Assembly: GCA_009823395.1 (NCBI GenBank)
Contig: CM020516.1
Coordinates: 5,295,001 to 5,359,000 of the forward strand
Source: Thamnaconus septentrionalis
Taxonomy: Eukaryota; Chordata; Actinopteri; Tetraodontiformes; Monacanthidae
Reading direction: 5' to 3'
DNA length: 64,000 nt
The position numbers were made by a program, and so were the translations under genes. Shown here piece after piece: positions 1 through 17,123 of the stretch. The notes below the pieces were generated by a model, which was given only the letters and a program-made list of their open reading frames with translations, made no database searches and was not told the DNA's origin. The first letter of the stretch is position 1; each line of letters begins with the position of its first letter.

Positions 1-596
1 GGCTGTCAGCACCAGAGGAGGAGCAGCAACTCAGCTCGGCAAACTGAGATGGAAGCTTCTGGAGCTCCTGCAGGAGGGTTGAGAGGTTCAGTCCCACTGG
101 ATCTCCAGGACCTGGCTGCCACAGCAGCAGCATGAAAACCTGCTTCATGCCTGTTTTGCTTTCAGGCCTTTAAAATTCTTCTTCTTATCATTTCAGATTT
201 CATTCCCTACTGGAAAACAAAGCTGGCACAGCAGCTGATGGTTGCACTCCAGAGGCTGATTATGTTCAAAGTGATGTGAAAAAGTTTTTTTTAATTGAAT
301 GCATTGAAGTCATTTTAATCATGTTTTACCTGAAGGTAATTTAAATCCAATCTTTTTTTTTTTATTTTAATTTTATTTTAATTTTGTCTGTCAGTATCTA
401 TTAAAAATAAAAACTGTTCACCAAAGTTCAGCAGAGACATCAAATCTAATTGGATTTGCGGCTCATGACTGAAATTCCCAACATGCTGACATCCGCCGCC
501 AATCCACTGGCCTGAATTACAAACATCCAGAATTTAATTTCCACTCGGCCGCAAAACGGCATCGCCATCAGAAACCCACTCGCACATTTAAGTTTC

Positions 597-811
597 CCCA
601 CACACACACACACACACGCACACACACACACACACACACACGCACACACACACACGCTGAAGACACTCCTACTGCCCACACACTGGCACCCATACAGACA
701 GAGGCGCACACGTGCACACACGAACACGCTCATGCACTTAAAAAAAAACAAAAGGTGTGCCACTCACTCACACACGCACACACACACACACACACACAAA
801 CACACGCACAC
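597..811. repeat. Imperfect (CA)n microsatellite pair
   Basis: Two CA-rich runs (600-656 and 769-811) interrupted by CG steps and separated by about 110 bp of unique sequence. Confidence 0.9.
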
Positions 812-896
812 CATCTTCACCAGCAGATCTCCATGCTGGGAGCTTACATAAGAGCGAGTGGGAGGCTGAGAGCTATTTCAGGGAAAAGGAAAGATA

Positions 897-904
897 TGTG
901 CGTG

Positions 905-956
<52 letters not shown>

Positions 957-1039
957 TGTGTGTGTGTGCGTGCACTTGGCTATAGTGTTGGCTGCTTTTG
1001 CTGGTGTTGCCGCTGCTGATGCTGATGCTGATGCTGCTG

Positions 1040-1076
<37 letters not shown>
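897..1076. repeat. (GT)n - (CTG/ATG)n - (GT)n compound microsatellite
   Basis: GT runs at 897-972 and 1040-1075 bracket a trinucleotide TGC/TGA run at about 1000-1040. Confidence 0.9.
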
Positions 1077-1077
<1 letters not shown>

Positions 1078-1216
1078 GCCCGCTGTAAGGACTATAAGGA
1101 CTCTGATTCAGTGGGTTTCATAACCAGTCAAGTTTGAAGTGAAGTTTGGCTCCGAACCCCTGGCAGCTCCGAGAGTCTCTGTGCCTACGACGTGCTCAGT
1201 CACACCCCAGAGCTGC

Positions 1217-1218
<2 letters not shown>

Positions 1219-1276
<58 letters not shown>
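1219..1276. repeat. (AC)29 microsatellite
   Basis: Perfect 58-bp AC tract. Confidence 0.95.
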
Positions 1277-1278
<2 letters not shown>

Positions 1279-1365
1279 AAAAAGCAATTCCACTCAGCTG
1301 CATAGCAACTGGAAGAAGACGTATGTTTACTTGTTGAGGCTGCAGACACATCAAGGGCAGCCGGA

Positions 1366-1477
1366 CAACAGCAACAGCAGCAGCAACAGCAGCAGCAGCA
1401 GAAGCAGCAGCAGAAGCAGAAGCAGCGGCAGAAGCAGCAGCAGCAGCAACAGCAGCAGCAGGAGAAGCAGAAGCAGA

Positions 1478-1509
<32 letters not shown>

Positions 1510-1540
1510 GAGAAGCAGCAGCAGCAGCAGCAGCAGCAGC
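1366..1540. repeat. Imperfect (CAG)n/(CAA) block
   Basis: 175 bp of CAG with scattered CAA, AAG and CGG variants. It is open in several frames (Ser, Ala, Leu or Cys runs), which is a composition effect and not a gene. Confidence 0.9.
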
Positions 1541-4500
1541 CTCCCCTCTTTCCCAGCAGCGTCCGCCAGAATCCCCCAAAAGCTTTTACGTAATTGCAGC
1601 CTTTCACCGAGAAGCCCCTCTAAATTCAGAGAGTTGTGAAGAGCCCACTGGCACAGCTTCTCCACTCGGTGCGGCCGACTTCTGCAAGCGGTGTAATCAC
1701 TGCTGCAGGCTCAAATTAAATTTTGACTTCTGTCCAGCGAGGCTCCAGGCAGAAATATTACTCACGGACACCTCTGAACCTGATCTTAATATCCAACAGA
1801 ACCATTATCCTGTTCATCCGAGTGTGACTCTCACGCTAACAGCTCACCTCTGGGTCGGAAACGTTGGGCTAAAATAACTCCTCAAATATTGGTCACCAAG
1901 TTGCACACGGATGTTCGCCCGCGAGACAAATTTTTTTAATTGGACGTCATGATTCTGAGTGATGTGATGTGAAAGGAGAAGTTAGACCGCCAAGATAAAC
2001 AACGGCAGCGCGCCGTGCCTTGCCAAACACATCAGGACACACGTACTGCCAGCGCCTGCGGATACACAAAGCCATTGTAGAGCGGATGGCAGGAAGGATT
2101 TACCTGCGTCATTTTAGCACAACTGTAAACTTTTCTCCATTTTTCTTCAACTTTGCTCCATTACTAACAGGGACAGACCACCTTGTAATGCAACGGGACA
2201 TTGTGAACAGGAAGTGGCTGCTGGAAGCAACCTTTTGGAGCCACAGGTGAAGAAGAAGGACAGGAAATGACTGGAAGCCATATTGATGCTAAAGAGATTA
2301 GCACGCTTGGTGCTGCAGAGACATTTTCACCATAAAAGAGGAAAACAGAGTGGCAGTCCAATGAGAGGAAAAGATGTTTTTTGGCTTTGGCTTGGTATGC
2401 TCAAATTGACATGGACTGTGAATTGGAATCAGAATCGGTTCCTATATAACGGGCAGGAAAAAAAATCCCAATGAGGAAATGTTCCTCTTTGCCAGCTTGC
2501 TGTTGGAGTTCTTCAGCCACAGCTGCTTATTTCAAGGCATCTACGCAGCATCTGCCAGATTTAGGAGAGGACAATTTGCTCCTCTTACTTGAGGTCAAAT
2601 TCTTCTTTAGTGATGCAAAGTGCTCAAAAAGCAAAAGAAATAATAATAATAAAAAAACATGTACATGTTGCCAAGCAAATCCAATATCATGGTCAAAAGC
2701 CTTGGATTGTTCAAGATGTTAAGATATTTGGGATTTTTGGGTGAAAAGGTTGACACACAAAAGGGAAATTACCTGGAAAAAATAACCCCGATTTCTCCTG
2801 GATTTACCAGATGGCTCTATGGTTTATTTGTACCCACGCATAAGAACAAACCAGATGTTTTTTATTTTGTATTTAGCTGTTTGTGACATTCTCTTCGACA
2901 TCAGAGTGAAATTAATCTCATTTTCTGCTGAGCCAGTCCTGCTGTGCGGCGGTAAGCTCCTCTGGCACTGGGCGAGGAGGAGCAGGATTTCTTCACTCAA
3001 CGTGTGCAGGGCCGAGCCCAGCAGCAGGGAGCAGCAGGGAGCAGCACGGAGCGTGGCTGGAGGCTCCGTGCTGCTGACATCAGCACACGGATCCAGAGTT
3101 TTGCCCCTTGTTAGCGTGATTCAGGCCGTCAGTGGGCTCTGCAGAGGAGCGCCGTCAAGTGTGAAAGCCCATTTGGCCGCTCTCACCTCCATCACTAAAT
3201 CACCTGTACCTGCTGTTCTAGCCCAACTGGCAACCCACTTTAGAACGCAGCCTCCTGTTCTCACATCAAAACGGCCCCCAGAGACTCCCGCCTGGTTTTC
3301 CGGGTGATGATTAGAATTGGAAGCAATTTACGTTACATGTTGGCGAAATTGCCCCACAGTGAAAAACAAAACCCAAAAGTTGAAGGTTAAAAGACACCAG
3401 ACGGGATTTGAATGCCGATTCAGACCAATTCAGCGTTGAATTCTTTTTCCTCTGTGGTCCTTTGAGTTCTCTTCTCGGCAAAGCGAGCACGTTCGCCTGC
3501 ACCCTCAGTCACGAAACTGTCATTTTGACGCGTCACGATCAGCCAATAAAACACGTTATGCAACACTGATTGACAGCACAAGTGTTACTGTGACAGTGGC
3601 AGCAGCAAACGTCATGCTTTTAATTCCTCGGAAAGAAACTTTTTTCCCCCAATGACAGTTTGACTTAACGCACGGTTCACTGGCTATGACTCACACGCAG
3701 GCTGTTGTGCTTAATTACACAATAAACATCAGTGCCATTCAATTATGTCCTTGGAATGACAAATAAAAGACAGAGAAGAATAAAAATAGGCTCTTGTCCT
3801 GATCTAACTGTCAACTTTGATATTTACCAGCTGGCAAGTAAAATGATGTCGGCTGTCATGTGGAGCCGATGGACTTTAGTTGCATAAGTAATTGTAACAT
3901 GAATGTCATCATCATTCACCAAAATGCATGGAAATCTTTTTTGGGGAGGTCAGAAAATAAAAATATGTTCCCAGTAATTCTAATCTTCGTCTAATTTTAC
4001 TCTGCAACAAACAAAGATTTATTTCAAGATGGTGCTTCTTATGTCACTTTCAAAATGCATGAAAGAGTTTCTGAAGAGAGACCTTCTGCACAGGCCCGGA
4101 GAGTTGTGAAAAGAATCTGGAATTTGCAAGTTGTCGTCATAAATGACAATTTTCAAATCAGGAGAAAATCCAAGTGAACCTGATGCTCTTGAAAATAAGT
4201 CCAGAGTGAATACACTGATGCTGCAACTGAATCTATCAACTCAACTTGTGTCTAGTCTTTAAGCAGCTTCTGAAATCACAGGTTCCACACAGAGAGACTT
4301 GAAACAGGAAATATGGTTGTTTTGTTGCTTCCATTGACTTGAGATAAAAAGAAGTTCTGGAGCAGTTCTTCTAATCTAATGAGCCGAGTTTCCACTTTGT
4401 CCCTGTGATGGACGTCTCATTTTTAGTTATGAGACACTTTAAATTATTCAGTGAGAGGATAATGAACAAACATCCCACACAGGGCCACAAAAACAAGTTG

Positions 4501-5737
4501 CCGAGGCAGCCTGGCAGCCGTCGCCACGCCACGCCGCCGCCGCCGCCGCCGCCGTCAGTAATAAAGCAGCAGCGGCGGCAATAACAGGCTGGCTGCTGCT
4601 GCTGCTGCCGCAAATTGCAGGGAAATAAGTGGGAAGAGTTGAAAAGGTTACACACTCGTGTTTGTAGCACTGTGCTTCAGGGGGAGGAAAATGAGCGCTG
4701 CCGTCGGAGGAGTTGAGCCCAAAAAGGTCCAGCGGTGGCTGATGTTCCATCAGAGTCTCCAAATAACCTCCAGCCGAGTGAGCGTAGCCGTCCGCAGGCG
4801 GAGAGAACTTCAGAACAACCTCACAGTCGGCTCGGCTGCTTTTTGATCAGCGTTCAAGTGAGAAAACACAGAACGGAGAATTGTTGAAAAGTGCTTAAAG
4901 GGATCAGGAAAATGATCCGAAAAACAAAGGCCCTGGACACATCAGAGAAGGCTTAATATGAAAGATGTCTTTATACCAGAACGTCATAGGAGACCAGACA
5001 GAAAAAAATATTAGTATTTTATATAATATAATAATGATAAAAGTTGAAGTTAATAATTCAGCTTCAGTTTGTTGCTGGAAAGCATCTGGTAGCAGGAGGA
5101 GAGACCAGGCACGGCTTTCACCCCGTCTGATGTTTCTGAATTGAGAGACAGCTGAACGATCAGCTAACGGTCTCATATTCTGCTCACTTTCACATCTTCA
5201 TTTCTTTTTAAATCCTGGACTCATGCAGAGCAGCCCAGCAGGATTAACTGTCCAACCAAAATGACCAATACCCAGGAAACAAGCAGATTTAACCCTCTGT
5301 TTGCAGACGTGTTTGAGCATCCCACTAATTGCCTGGTTGAACCATTCACATGCTTGGAAGCCCCAGAGGGAGGAGCCAATGCCAGGCTGGAGGTTTACTG
5401 CTCAGAAAAACACTGGTAGAGTTATTATTTATTGGATATACACAGTTATGGCTCGCATAAAGGAAGCAACTGCTGGAGCAATGCAATGTGTGAAAACACG
5501 ATGCACGCGATGCTAATTGAACTGGTTTTCAATTCAGCCGCCACATCAGTGTGTTACGCTTCAGCATCCGCGAGGTTTGTGGTCTGCAAATTTGTGCCGG
5601 TTCTGCTGCTCCATCTTCATAATCCCTCATACTTACCGATGATCTGTCAGATTTGTGTCTCGTTAAGATTAAACTGGGTGTCCTGTTCCCACTGAGATAA
5701 ACCAGCTGAAAAAACCAGAGCAGAGATTTTCATTTCA

Positions 5738-5743
5738 TTTATT
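5738..5743 (-). terminator. crls1: Candidate crls1 poly(A) signal (AATAAA on minus strand)
   Basis: The plus strand reads tttatt here, so the minus strand has a canonical AATAAA about 495 nt past the crls1 stop. The implied 3'UTR is about 0.5 kb and contains a (GTCC)n run and a (CA)n run as read on either strand. Cleavage would fall near 5710-5730. Confidence 0.45.
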
Positions 5744-5918
5744 TTTTTTTTAATCAGAAATCATTGGTTTACAAAAGAAAAACAAAATAAAACAACTGAC
5801 AATCTTGTTAACGGTAAAGGTCGACATTGTCACCTTCTAATTGAAAAGAAGGGGGGAAAAATAGAAGCTCTTGTCAGATCACTTGACACATATGTTTGAA
5901 TGTGTTACTCTGTGTGTG

Positions 5919-5921
<3 letters not shown>

Positions 5922-5953
<32 letters not shown>
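5922..5953. repeat. (GT)n microsatellite, distal crls1 3'UTR
   Basis: About 15 GT units on the plus strand with one interruption, preceded by shorter GT clusters from 5898. It lies between the crls1 stop and the candidate poly(A) signal, so the transcript would carry (CA)n. Confidence 0.85.
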
Positions 5954-5955
<2 letters not shown>

Positions 5956-6109
5956 CGGCAGTCCAGAGGCAGAACCGCAGCTCGACGTGTCTGTAGTGTC
6001 GCAGTGAAACCATCTGCGGCCTCGGCCGTGTCGTCGCCATGGAGACGGACAAGCGGTTGTCACAGCTACTTGGTTCTAGAGCTCCTGGCAATCGTCCCTC
6101 TGCGTGTCA

Positions 6110-6139
6110 GTCCGTCCGTCCGTCCGTCCGTCCGTCCGA
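6110..6139. repeat. (GTCC)n tetranucleotide repeat in crls1 3'UTR
   Basis: About seven perfect gtcc units on the plus strand (GGAC on the transcript), roughly 100 nt after the crls1 stop codon. Confidence 0.85.
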
Positions 6140-6237
6140 TGTTTTTCTTCTTCTGCCGCAGCTCGTTAATCTTCCCGCAGCGGCTGCTCGCTGCTGGCTG
6201 CTCTTGTTCTGCTCCGGCTGTTTGCTGCTCGCCGTCA

Positions 6238-6337
6238 TCACGGTGATCTGGCGTTCAGCTCTCGGACCGTCTTGCGGCCGTAGTGCCAGTAGCTGTAGCC
6301 CGACGCCGCTGTGGTCGCCGCCGTGACGTAGCTGCAG

Positions 6338-6433
<96 letters not shown>

Positions 6434-8695
6434 GTGAGTTCGGGTGACTGCGCTGCTCGAGTGATCGGCTATTTTATTTGTGTGAAAAGTGCTCCACCCA
6501 GTGGTAAGATCAGGAAAAGACGCTGCTGGGAATTATTTTAGGACGATTATTTTATGCCAGCACCTTTATGTCTGGACTTTCTGAAAATAAGATCAAATTG
6601 AATTAGCCGCTACAAGCATGAAACAATTTGGAAGGAAATGATTTGAAAATAATGTGTTTTCAAAATAATTCACAAAAATATATTATCAATCTCACTAAAT
6701 GTGACAATAAAATACAATGAAAATTGACTCAAACTTAAATTCTAGCAGTTGTCGACCATTACTTTGCAGATTATGGAGGTAAATTATTTATTGTTGTGAA
6801 TCTGTAACGAAGTGCAAGTCACTGTGACAACAAAACAAACACTTGTGTTGATGAAGATAAACATATTCTGAGGGAAACAATTTGTAACACTGCAAAGATC
6901 GATGTGGGGATTGTATTTACCATAAACCCTGCAGCAGAACACTGTCTGTGAAGTGGAAGACGGGGCTGGCCAGGGAGGCTGCAACCAGGAGCAGCTGGAT
7001 GGCTGTGTTCACCTGCAAACAAGAGGACAAATAATCAAAAACAAACATTCCAACAGTGCACAAGTTTGCAGTCTGTCAGAAATGCATTCAGTCAAGTGCA
7101 CGATGGTACTCTTTGCGTTACCTTGCTGAACAGGGTGGGCTTGAGCTGCGCTGTGGTGTAGCAGGGGTTGAAAAACTTACTGAGCGTCACCTGCAGGCCA
7201 AGAAAGGGACAGACTTGCTGATTAACTGATACATACTATTGTTCGTGTCAGTTTAGCATATGACACTATATAAAGACAGATGTAATGCCTTTGTGCAAAA
7301 ATAAAAGTAGTTTTTACTAAAACAAACTGTTTTTAAAGTGCAGTGTGAGGCGTCTCACCGGTGGAGGGACGGTCTTGTATCTCACCCAGAAGACGGCAGC
7401 TATCAGGCCGATGTCTCTGAAGATCACGAGCGCCGTCAGTGGCGCTAAAACAGAACAAATATCAGAATGAAAAACAAAAAACACAACACCCCTGCAACAC
7501 TGTAACAAAGTGCAGCAATTCCAAAGTACAGTACCTGGTATGAGCTCGGCGTAGGTGAGACTGAGGTATAAAATACTGATGAGAATCTTATCAGCCAGTG
7601 GGTCAAGAGCGCTGCCCAGAGCAGACTTCTGCGTGGGCCAAGTCCTGGCAATGTAACCATCCAGCTGTGTCAAGAAAAAGTCAATGTGTCAAAAATCCGC
7701 CCAAAAAGTTTTCTTGGCTCTGGACTGAGATCAGTAGCAACGGGGTCCTCACCAGGTCAGTGGCTCCAGCCAGCATGAACAGAGCCAGACTGAGGTGAAA
7801 GTGCTGCTGGATGATCAGGTGACCCAGGAAAGGAGCCAACACTATCCGACACACACACAGGAAGTTGGGGATTGTCCACGGGTTCTCATGCTGCGGAGCA
7901 ACACACAACAGACACGTGTTTGTGTTCACAAAATCAATGGAGGGATCAAATGAGTGTGATTCAACAGCAGCAGCACCAGCAGCATAATAAGTGTATAATA
8001 AGTGTGATAAAAACAGATTCCACTAACAGCGGTGAAGTCAGTTTAAATATCAGACATGAAATATTATCTATCTATCTAATAACATTCCAACGTAGATTAT
8101 AACCCTTTGGCATATCATTCAAATTAAAAAGCTGATAACATTGAAATAAGTGCTTTAAACCACCGGATATAAGATTTTACAAGTCAGAGGGCTTTAATTG
8201 TTTATCTAAACACAACTATTCCTTCTATCTGTCAAACAGCTGCTTCTCTGTCACCACACTGGGACTGACAGACGTGTGTCACACTTTGGCAGCACCACTC
8301 ACCAGTTCTTTAAACTTGAACAGTCCGTGTCCCGGTACCGAACCGTCCTCCTTCCGCTCCGGCGCCGGGGAGCCGTCCGGTGGAGCCTCCCCGGGCTTCC
8401 CACTGCAAAGTCCCCGGGCTCGGGGAGCCAACAGAGCCCGCAAAGTGGCCGCCGAGCCCTTGTGAACCCGGAGTCCGGCTCCGTGTGGCGGCAGGACGCT
8501 GGTCCAGCAGTCATAGCGGCCGTGAGTGCCCTTGAGGCCGTTAAGCAGGGGGCTGCTGAGGCTGCCGAAGCTCAGCGGCTCAGCGGCAGCAGGTGTGTGT
8601 CTGTGCCGCCGCCATGACGCGCCTTCCGGTCGACACGCGCCCGCCGCCAAGCAGCGCACGCGCGCCACGACAGCGACCCTCCGAAAACACAACAT
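6238..8695 (-). CDS. crls1: Cardiolipin synthase (CMP-forming), 7 coding exons
   Basis: The product joins CDP-diacylglycerol to phosphatidylglycerol to make cardiolipin in the mitochondrial inner membrane. Coding exons, in transcript order: 8303-8695, 7753-7890, 7535-7664, 7359-7444, 7122-7190, 6921-7012, 6238-6331. All introns are GT..AG and the phases agree, giving 333 residues (human 301). The CDP-alcohol phosphotransferase motif is complete and split by intron 2: D176, D179-G180, A183-R184, G194, D198, D202. ENPWTIPN and the ending [10 protein letters not shown] closely match human CRLS1. The N-terminus is Arg/Ala-rich with few acidic residues, as expected of a mitochondrial presequence, and is poorly conserved. 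I chose the ATG at 8695 because it gives a start like the human one (Met-Leu, then basic residues); an in-frame ATG at 8863 is also possible. The gene lies 833 bp downstream of the mcm8 stop, same strand. Identity is near certain; the start is less so. Confidence 0.95.
6342..6431. repeat. (CA)45 microsatellite abutting the crls1 exon 7 splice acceptor
   Basis: An uninterrupted 90-bp CA tract on the plus strand, so (GT/TG)45 in the crls1 pre-mRNA. Only about 10 nt separate it from the CAG acceptor of the last coding exon (exon begins at 6331 on the minus strand). There is no separate pyrimidine tract. Confidence 0.95.
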
Positions 8696-8870
8696 GGTCT
8701 TCTTGACGTTACCGAGCCGACGGTCTGTCGCTGCCCACGGCAGTCTCCATGGTGAAGGGTGCGATACTGACCCGTCTGTCAGGGCCGACGGGGTCCCAGC
8801 TCCAACCAGGAGGCTGCCATGTTGCCGTAAAGCGAGACGGCACAAAGTGTCGTAAAACGGCATGTTACTG
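8330..8870 (-). promoter_or_regulatory. crls1: CpG-rich 5' region of crls1
   Basis: CpG dinucleotides are dense from the end of crls1 exon 1 to about 8870, in contrast with the AT-rich sequence on either side (8040-8260 and 8900-9250). This is the usual look of a housekeeping-gene CpG-island promoter. No TATA box is obvious. Boundaries are approximate. Confidence 0.5.
8696..8863 (-). other. crls1: In-frame upstream extension of crls1 exon 1 (5'UTR or alternative N-terminus)
   Basis: The crls1 frame stays open for 56 codons above the favoured start, to an ATG at 8863 that also has A at -3. The extension contains Arg at positions 9 and 13 and would be an alternative presequence. Human CRLS1 starts near the downstream Met, so I treat this stretch as probable 5'UTR. 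Transcript 5' ends would decide. Confidence 0.45.
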
Positions 8871-9007
8871 TTTCGTCGACGTCACTGCGTCTTTTGGCGA
8901 AGGCTTATGACACGTACTAAAAAATAAAAACGAAACTAAAGTCTATTTTTCCCATATTAAGTAAAAAAACAAAAGTGTTAACTTTTTCAACGACTGCACA
9001 AATTATC

Positions 9008-14735
<5,728 letters not shown>

Positions 14736-14742
14736 GACTTTC

Positions 14743-15042
14743 CTGCAGGGAGACGAAACTGGGCAAGGAACAAAACAAACTATTTCAGGAGACGAGTCTA
14801 TTATTTTACTGTTCGTGAACCATCAAAGGTTGGTCGCCAAGATGACTTTACGACACTGATTACTGCTGCACGTCAAGACTGTGGCTGCTCTCACACACCA
14901 TTACTTATTTATTGTTAGCCGTCGAAACATGTACTAAGAAAATGTTTGAAAAAAAAAAACTGAAACAGACACATCACAGAATATATTCAACACGCAGCCA
15001 AATTCAGGTTGAACATTTTGTTTTGCCGTCGTATGCGCTAAC
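14743..15042 (-). other. mcm8: Possible 5'UTR intron of mcm8
   Basis: Reading the minus strand, a CTGCAG acceptor lies 7 nt above the mcm8 ATG, and a matching AAAG|GTTAGC donor lies at 15042. Together they would define a 300-nt 5'UTR intron and a non-coding first exon ending at 15043. The acceptor's pyrimidine tract is modest. No transcript evidence is available. Confidence 0.35.
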
Positions 15043-15171
15043 CTTTACGTAAAAAAAATAACGCATGATAAATTCGGCAACGTTTGTCAAGACGTTCCGT
15101 TCACATTTTGTTATGAAAGGAGAGGCTGGCCAAACCTGTCGTGTTTTCCCCGGGCAGAACGATTGCAGAAT

Positions 15172-15179
15172 GGCGCGAA
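15172..15179 (-). promoter_or_regulatory. mcm8: E2F-like site upstream of mcm8
   Basis: The minus strand reads TTCGCGCC, an E2F consensus half, about 440 nt above the mcm8 ATG and about 130 nt above the possible first-exon donor. MCM-family genes are classic E2F targets, so the site fits an S-phase promoter. A single short motif is weak evidence alone. Confidence 0.4.
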
Positions 15180-15787
15180 TAGCATCAAGGAATCGCAAAG
15201 TTGTTGAAGTTGTTGACGTTTATGCAAACTGTCAAAGTTCCCTCCTTCCGCTAAGTCTTCTTCTGCTGCTCATTCACTGTTTCACGCGTCCATTTGTCGC
15301 CCTCCAGAGGCCATCAGAGAAAATACAGATAATAATGACAAAAACTCCAATTTACTCTCAGTGCCTTTTGTTTTTCTTACAATATCGTTCAATTAACATT
15401 TTATTGTAGCATTTCATCTTTTAATATTGTATATTTCATTTACTATTTTGTATATTTACGGTGTTGACACTTACATTGAATGTGATGTTAATTTGAAAAA
15501 ATAGTTTGAAGCAAGCAGCATTTTTTTTTTTTTTGGTTGGAGGTGACCTTCACTCACATAAATAGAGTCTTGATCTGTTAGATTTGCCGCCGCACAAAAT
15601 ATGGGTGCTGGGGAAAATGAATTACAGCTCTGCATTGAACCTGACAGTCCCAGCGCTCTCTCCCACACCCTTCTAAACAAGTGGTCCAGGGGTGGCAGAA
15701 AGATGGAAAGAACAAGGAGAAAAATCAATACTTTGATAACTGCTGTGTAGTTAGAGGTGATAGCAGGGGACCGAGCCGGCTGGGAGG

Positions 15788-15789
<2 letters not shown>

Positions 15790-15855
<66 letters not shown>
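15790..15855. repeat. (AC)33 microsatellite
   Basis: Perfect 66-bp AC tract. Confidence 0.95.
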
Positions 15856-15858
<3 letters not shown>

Positions 15859-17056
15859 GGCAGCTCTCAGGAGGGGTAGCACAGAGGGAAAGAAAATCAA
15901 GACAGCGAGAACTGGCCCTGTTTTCTACAGCATTCACTCAATGATGCTGCTAAATAATAATAAAAAATATTTACTCTATAACTCTCTGAACTGCCACTTC
16001 CTTTAATTCGCTTCGCCTTGAGTGTGCTTTGCTATAAAAGCTACTGTTTCCGAAGTGTTTTGAGAGCCTCTGAAAGACGGAAGGATCTGTGCCACATGGT
16101 GGCGACATTTAATCTCCACTTGATCAATCAAAGGCTGGCGACTACCAAAAAAATCAATACAAATTGAAGGCAATTTAGCGACCAAGTGGGGGAAAAAAAA
16201 ATCTTTTGAAGTACAGTTTGCTTCTCAGCCGGAGTTCCTGACCCCCACAGTTAAAGAGGTGGTGAGTCACTGCAAGCATAAGGACAATGCAAACTCTTAA
16301 AAAAACAAAATAAACATGAAATTGCTGTATTTATGCTTTATTTGTGTCTACATTTTCCCAACACATCATGTGGAAACAGAGTTCACAGTGAGCCTATGTT
16401 GGAAAAAAAATGGCGAGGAAACCTCAAGCATTGTGAAGTTTCTCAGACAAACAGGACATTGTTAGAACCCAAATTGCCTCTGACTCACTTCAAGGAGATG
16501 GCATGTTACCCAAGTCACCTCTAGAGGACACAAGTGCAACATTTGGTGGGCCACATGTACTCTTCCCTCACCACAGCTTTCAGGTTGGGACTCCACTGAC
16601 TCTAAACGCACTCTTTTGACCTGTTCAACCTTTAACATCTAAACGTGATGACTAAAGTTTAAAACCACTGACTGATTTCAAGAAATGGCCCTGATCGAGG
16701 CTGCGCCACAACATTTTTCTTATTATTCCTTCTTTCCCTTGAAACCCTGAAAGAAATATGCACAACAAAGTGGATACCATACAGGCAACAGCACCCTCAT
16801 GTGGCAGTAATGACAAAGCACATCCTGGGGCCAGGGCCGGATTCAAATTGAAAGCCAGATTCTCGGGGAGTGTGTTTCTCTGGGCACACTCTCGTACAAA
16901 GGAGGAGCGTGAAGGAAATTTCTGTCAGTGTGAAACTAACACCAAAATGAAGCCCCCCGCGTGTGCAAACACACAAACACACACGCAGACGCAGAAAAGC
17001 TGAAGCAAAATTAAAAGACCCAATCCACACACAGAGACTGAAAATGGTAAAACAGA

Positions 17057-17059
<3 letters not shown>

Positions 17060-17102
<43 letters not shown>

Positions 17103-17123
17103 GGGGGGTTGGGGGGTTGGGGT
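17060..17123. repeat. (GT)21 followed by G-rich tract
   Basis: A GT tract runs into TT-separated G runs of 6, 6 and 4 (17103-17122), a potential G-quadruplex next to Z-DNA-prone repeat. Confidence 0.85.

Larger units (their letters stand above)
1..5737. other. Gene-free 3' flank of crls1
   Basis: I see no supported exon here. It holds CA/GT tracts (597-811, 897-1075, 1219-1276), an imperfect CAG block (1366-1540), a short (GCC)7 at 4533-4553, and otherwise unique mixed sequence. The first 290 bp contain a short open plus-strand end and an AATAAA at 406-411. This could be the tail of a convergent plus-strand gene, where human has LRRN4, but nothing in it is recognisable. Confidence 0.5.

Noticed and set aside
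1..290. Possible 3' end of a plus-strand gene (short open end, acceptor-like TTTCAG at about 196, AATAAA at 406)
   Set aside because: Too short to recognise and cut by the window edge; position would fit a convergent neighbour but nothing identifies it.
1200..1665. Poly-Ser/Leu/Ala/Cys frames as a repeat protein
   Set aside because: Six-frame openness of a CAG-rich tract; no start context or splice partner.
15065..15409. Plus-strand frame next to the mcm8 promoter as TRMT6
   Set aside because: The translated sequence shows no resemblance to TRMT6 and ends in low-complexity Leu/Ser.
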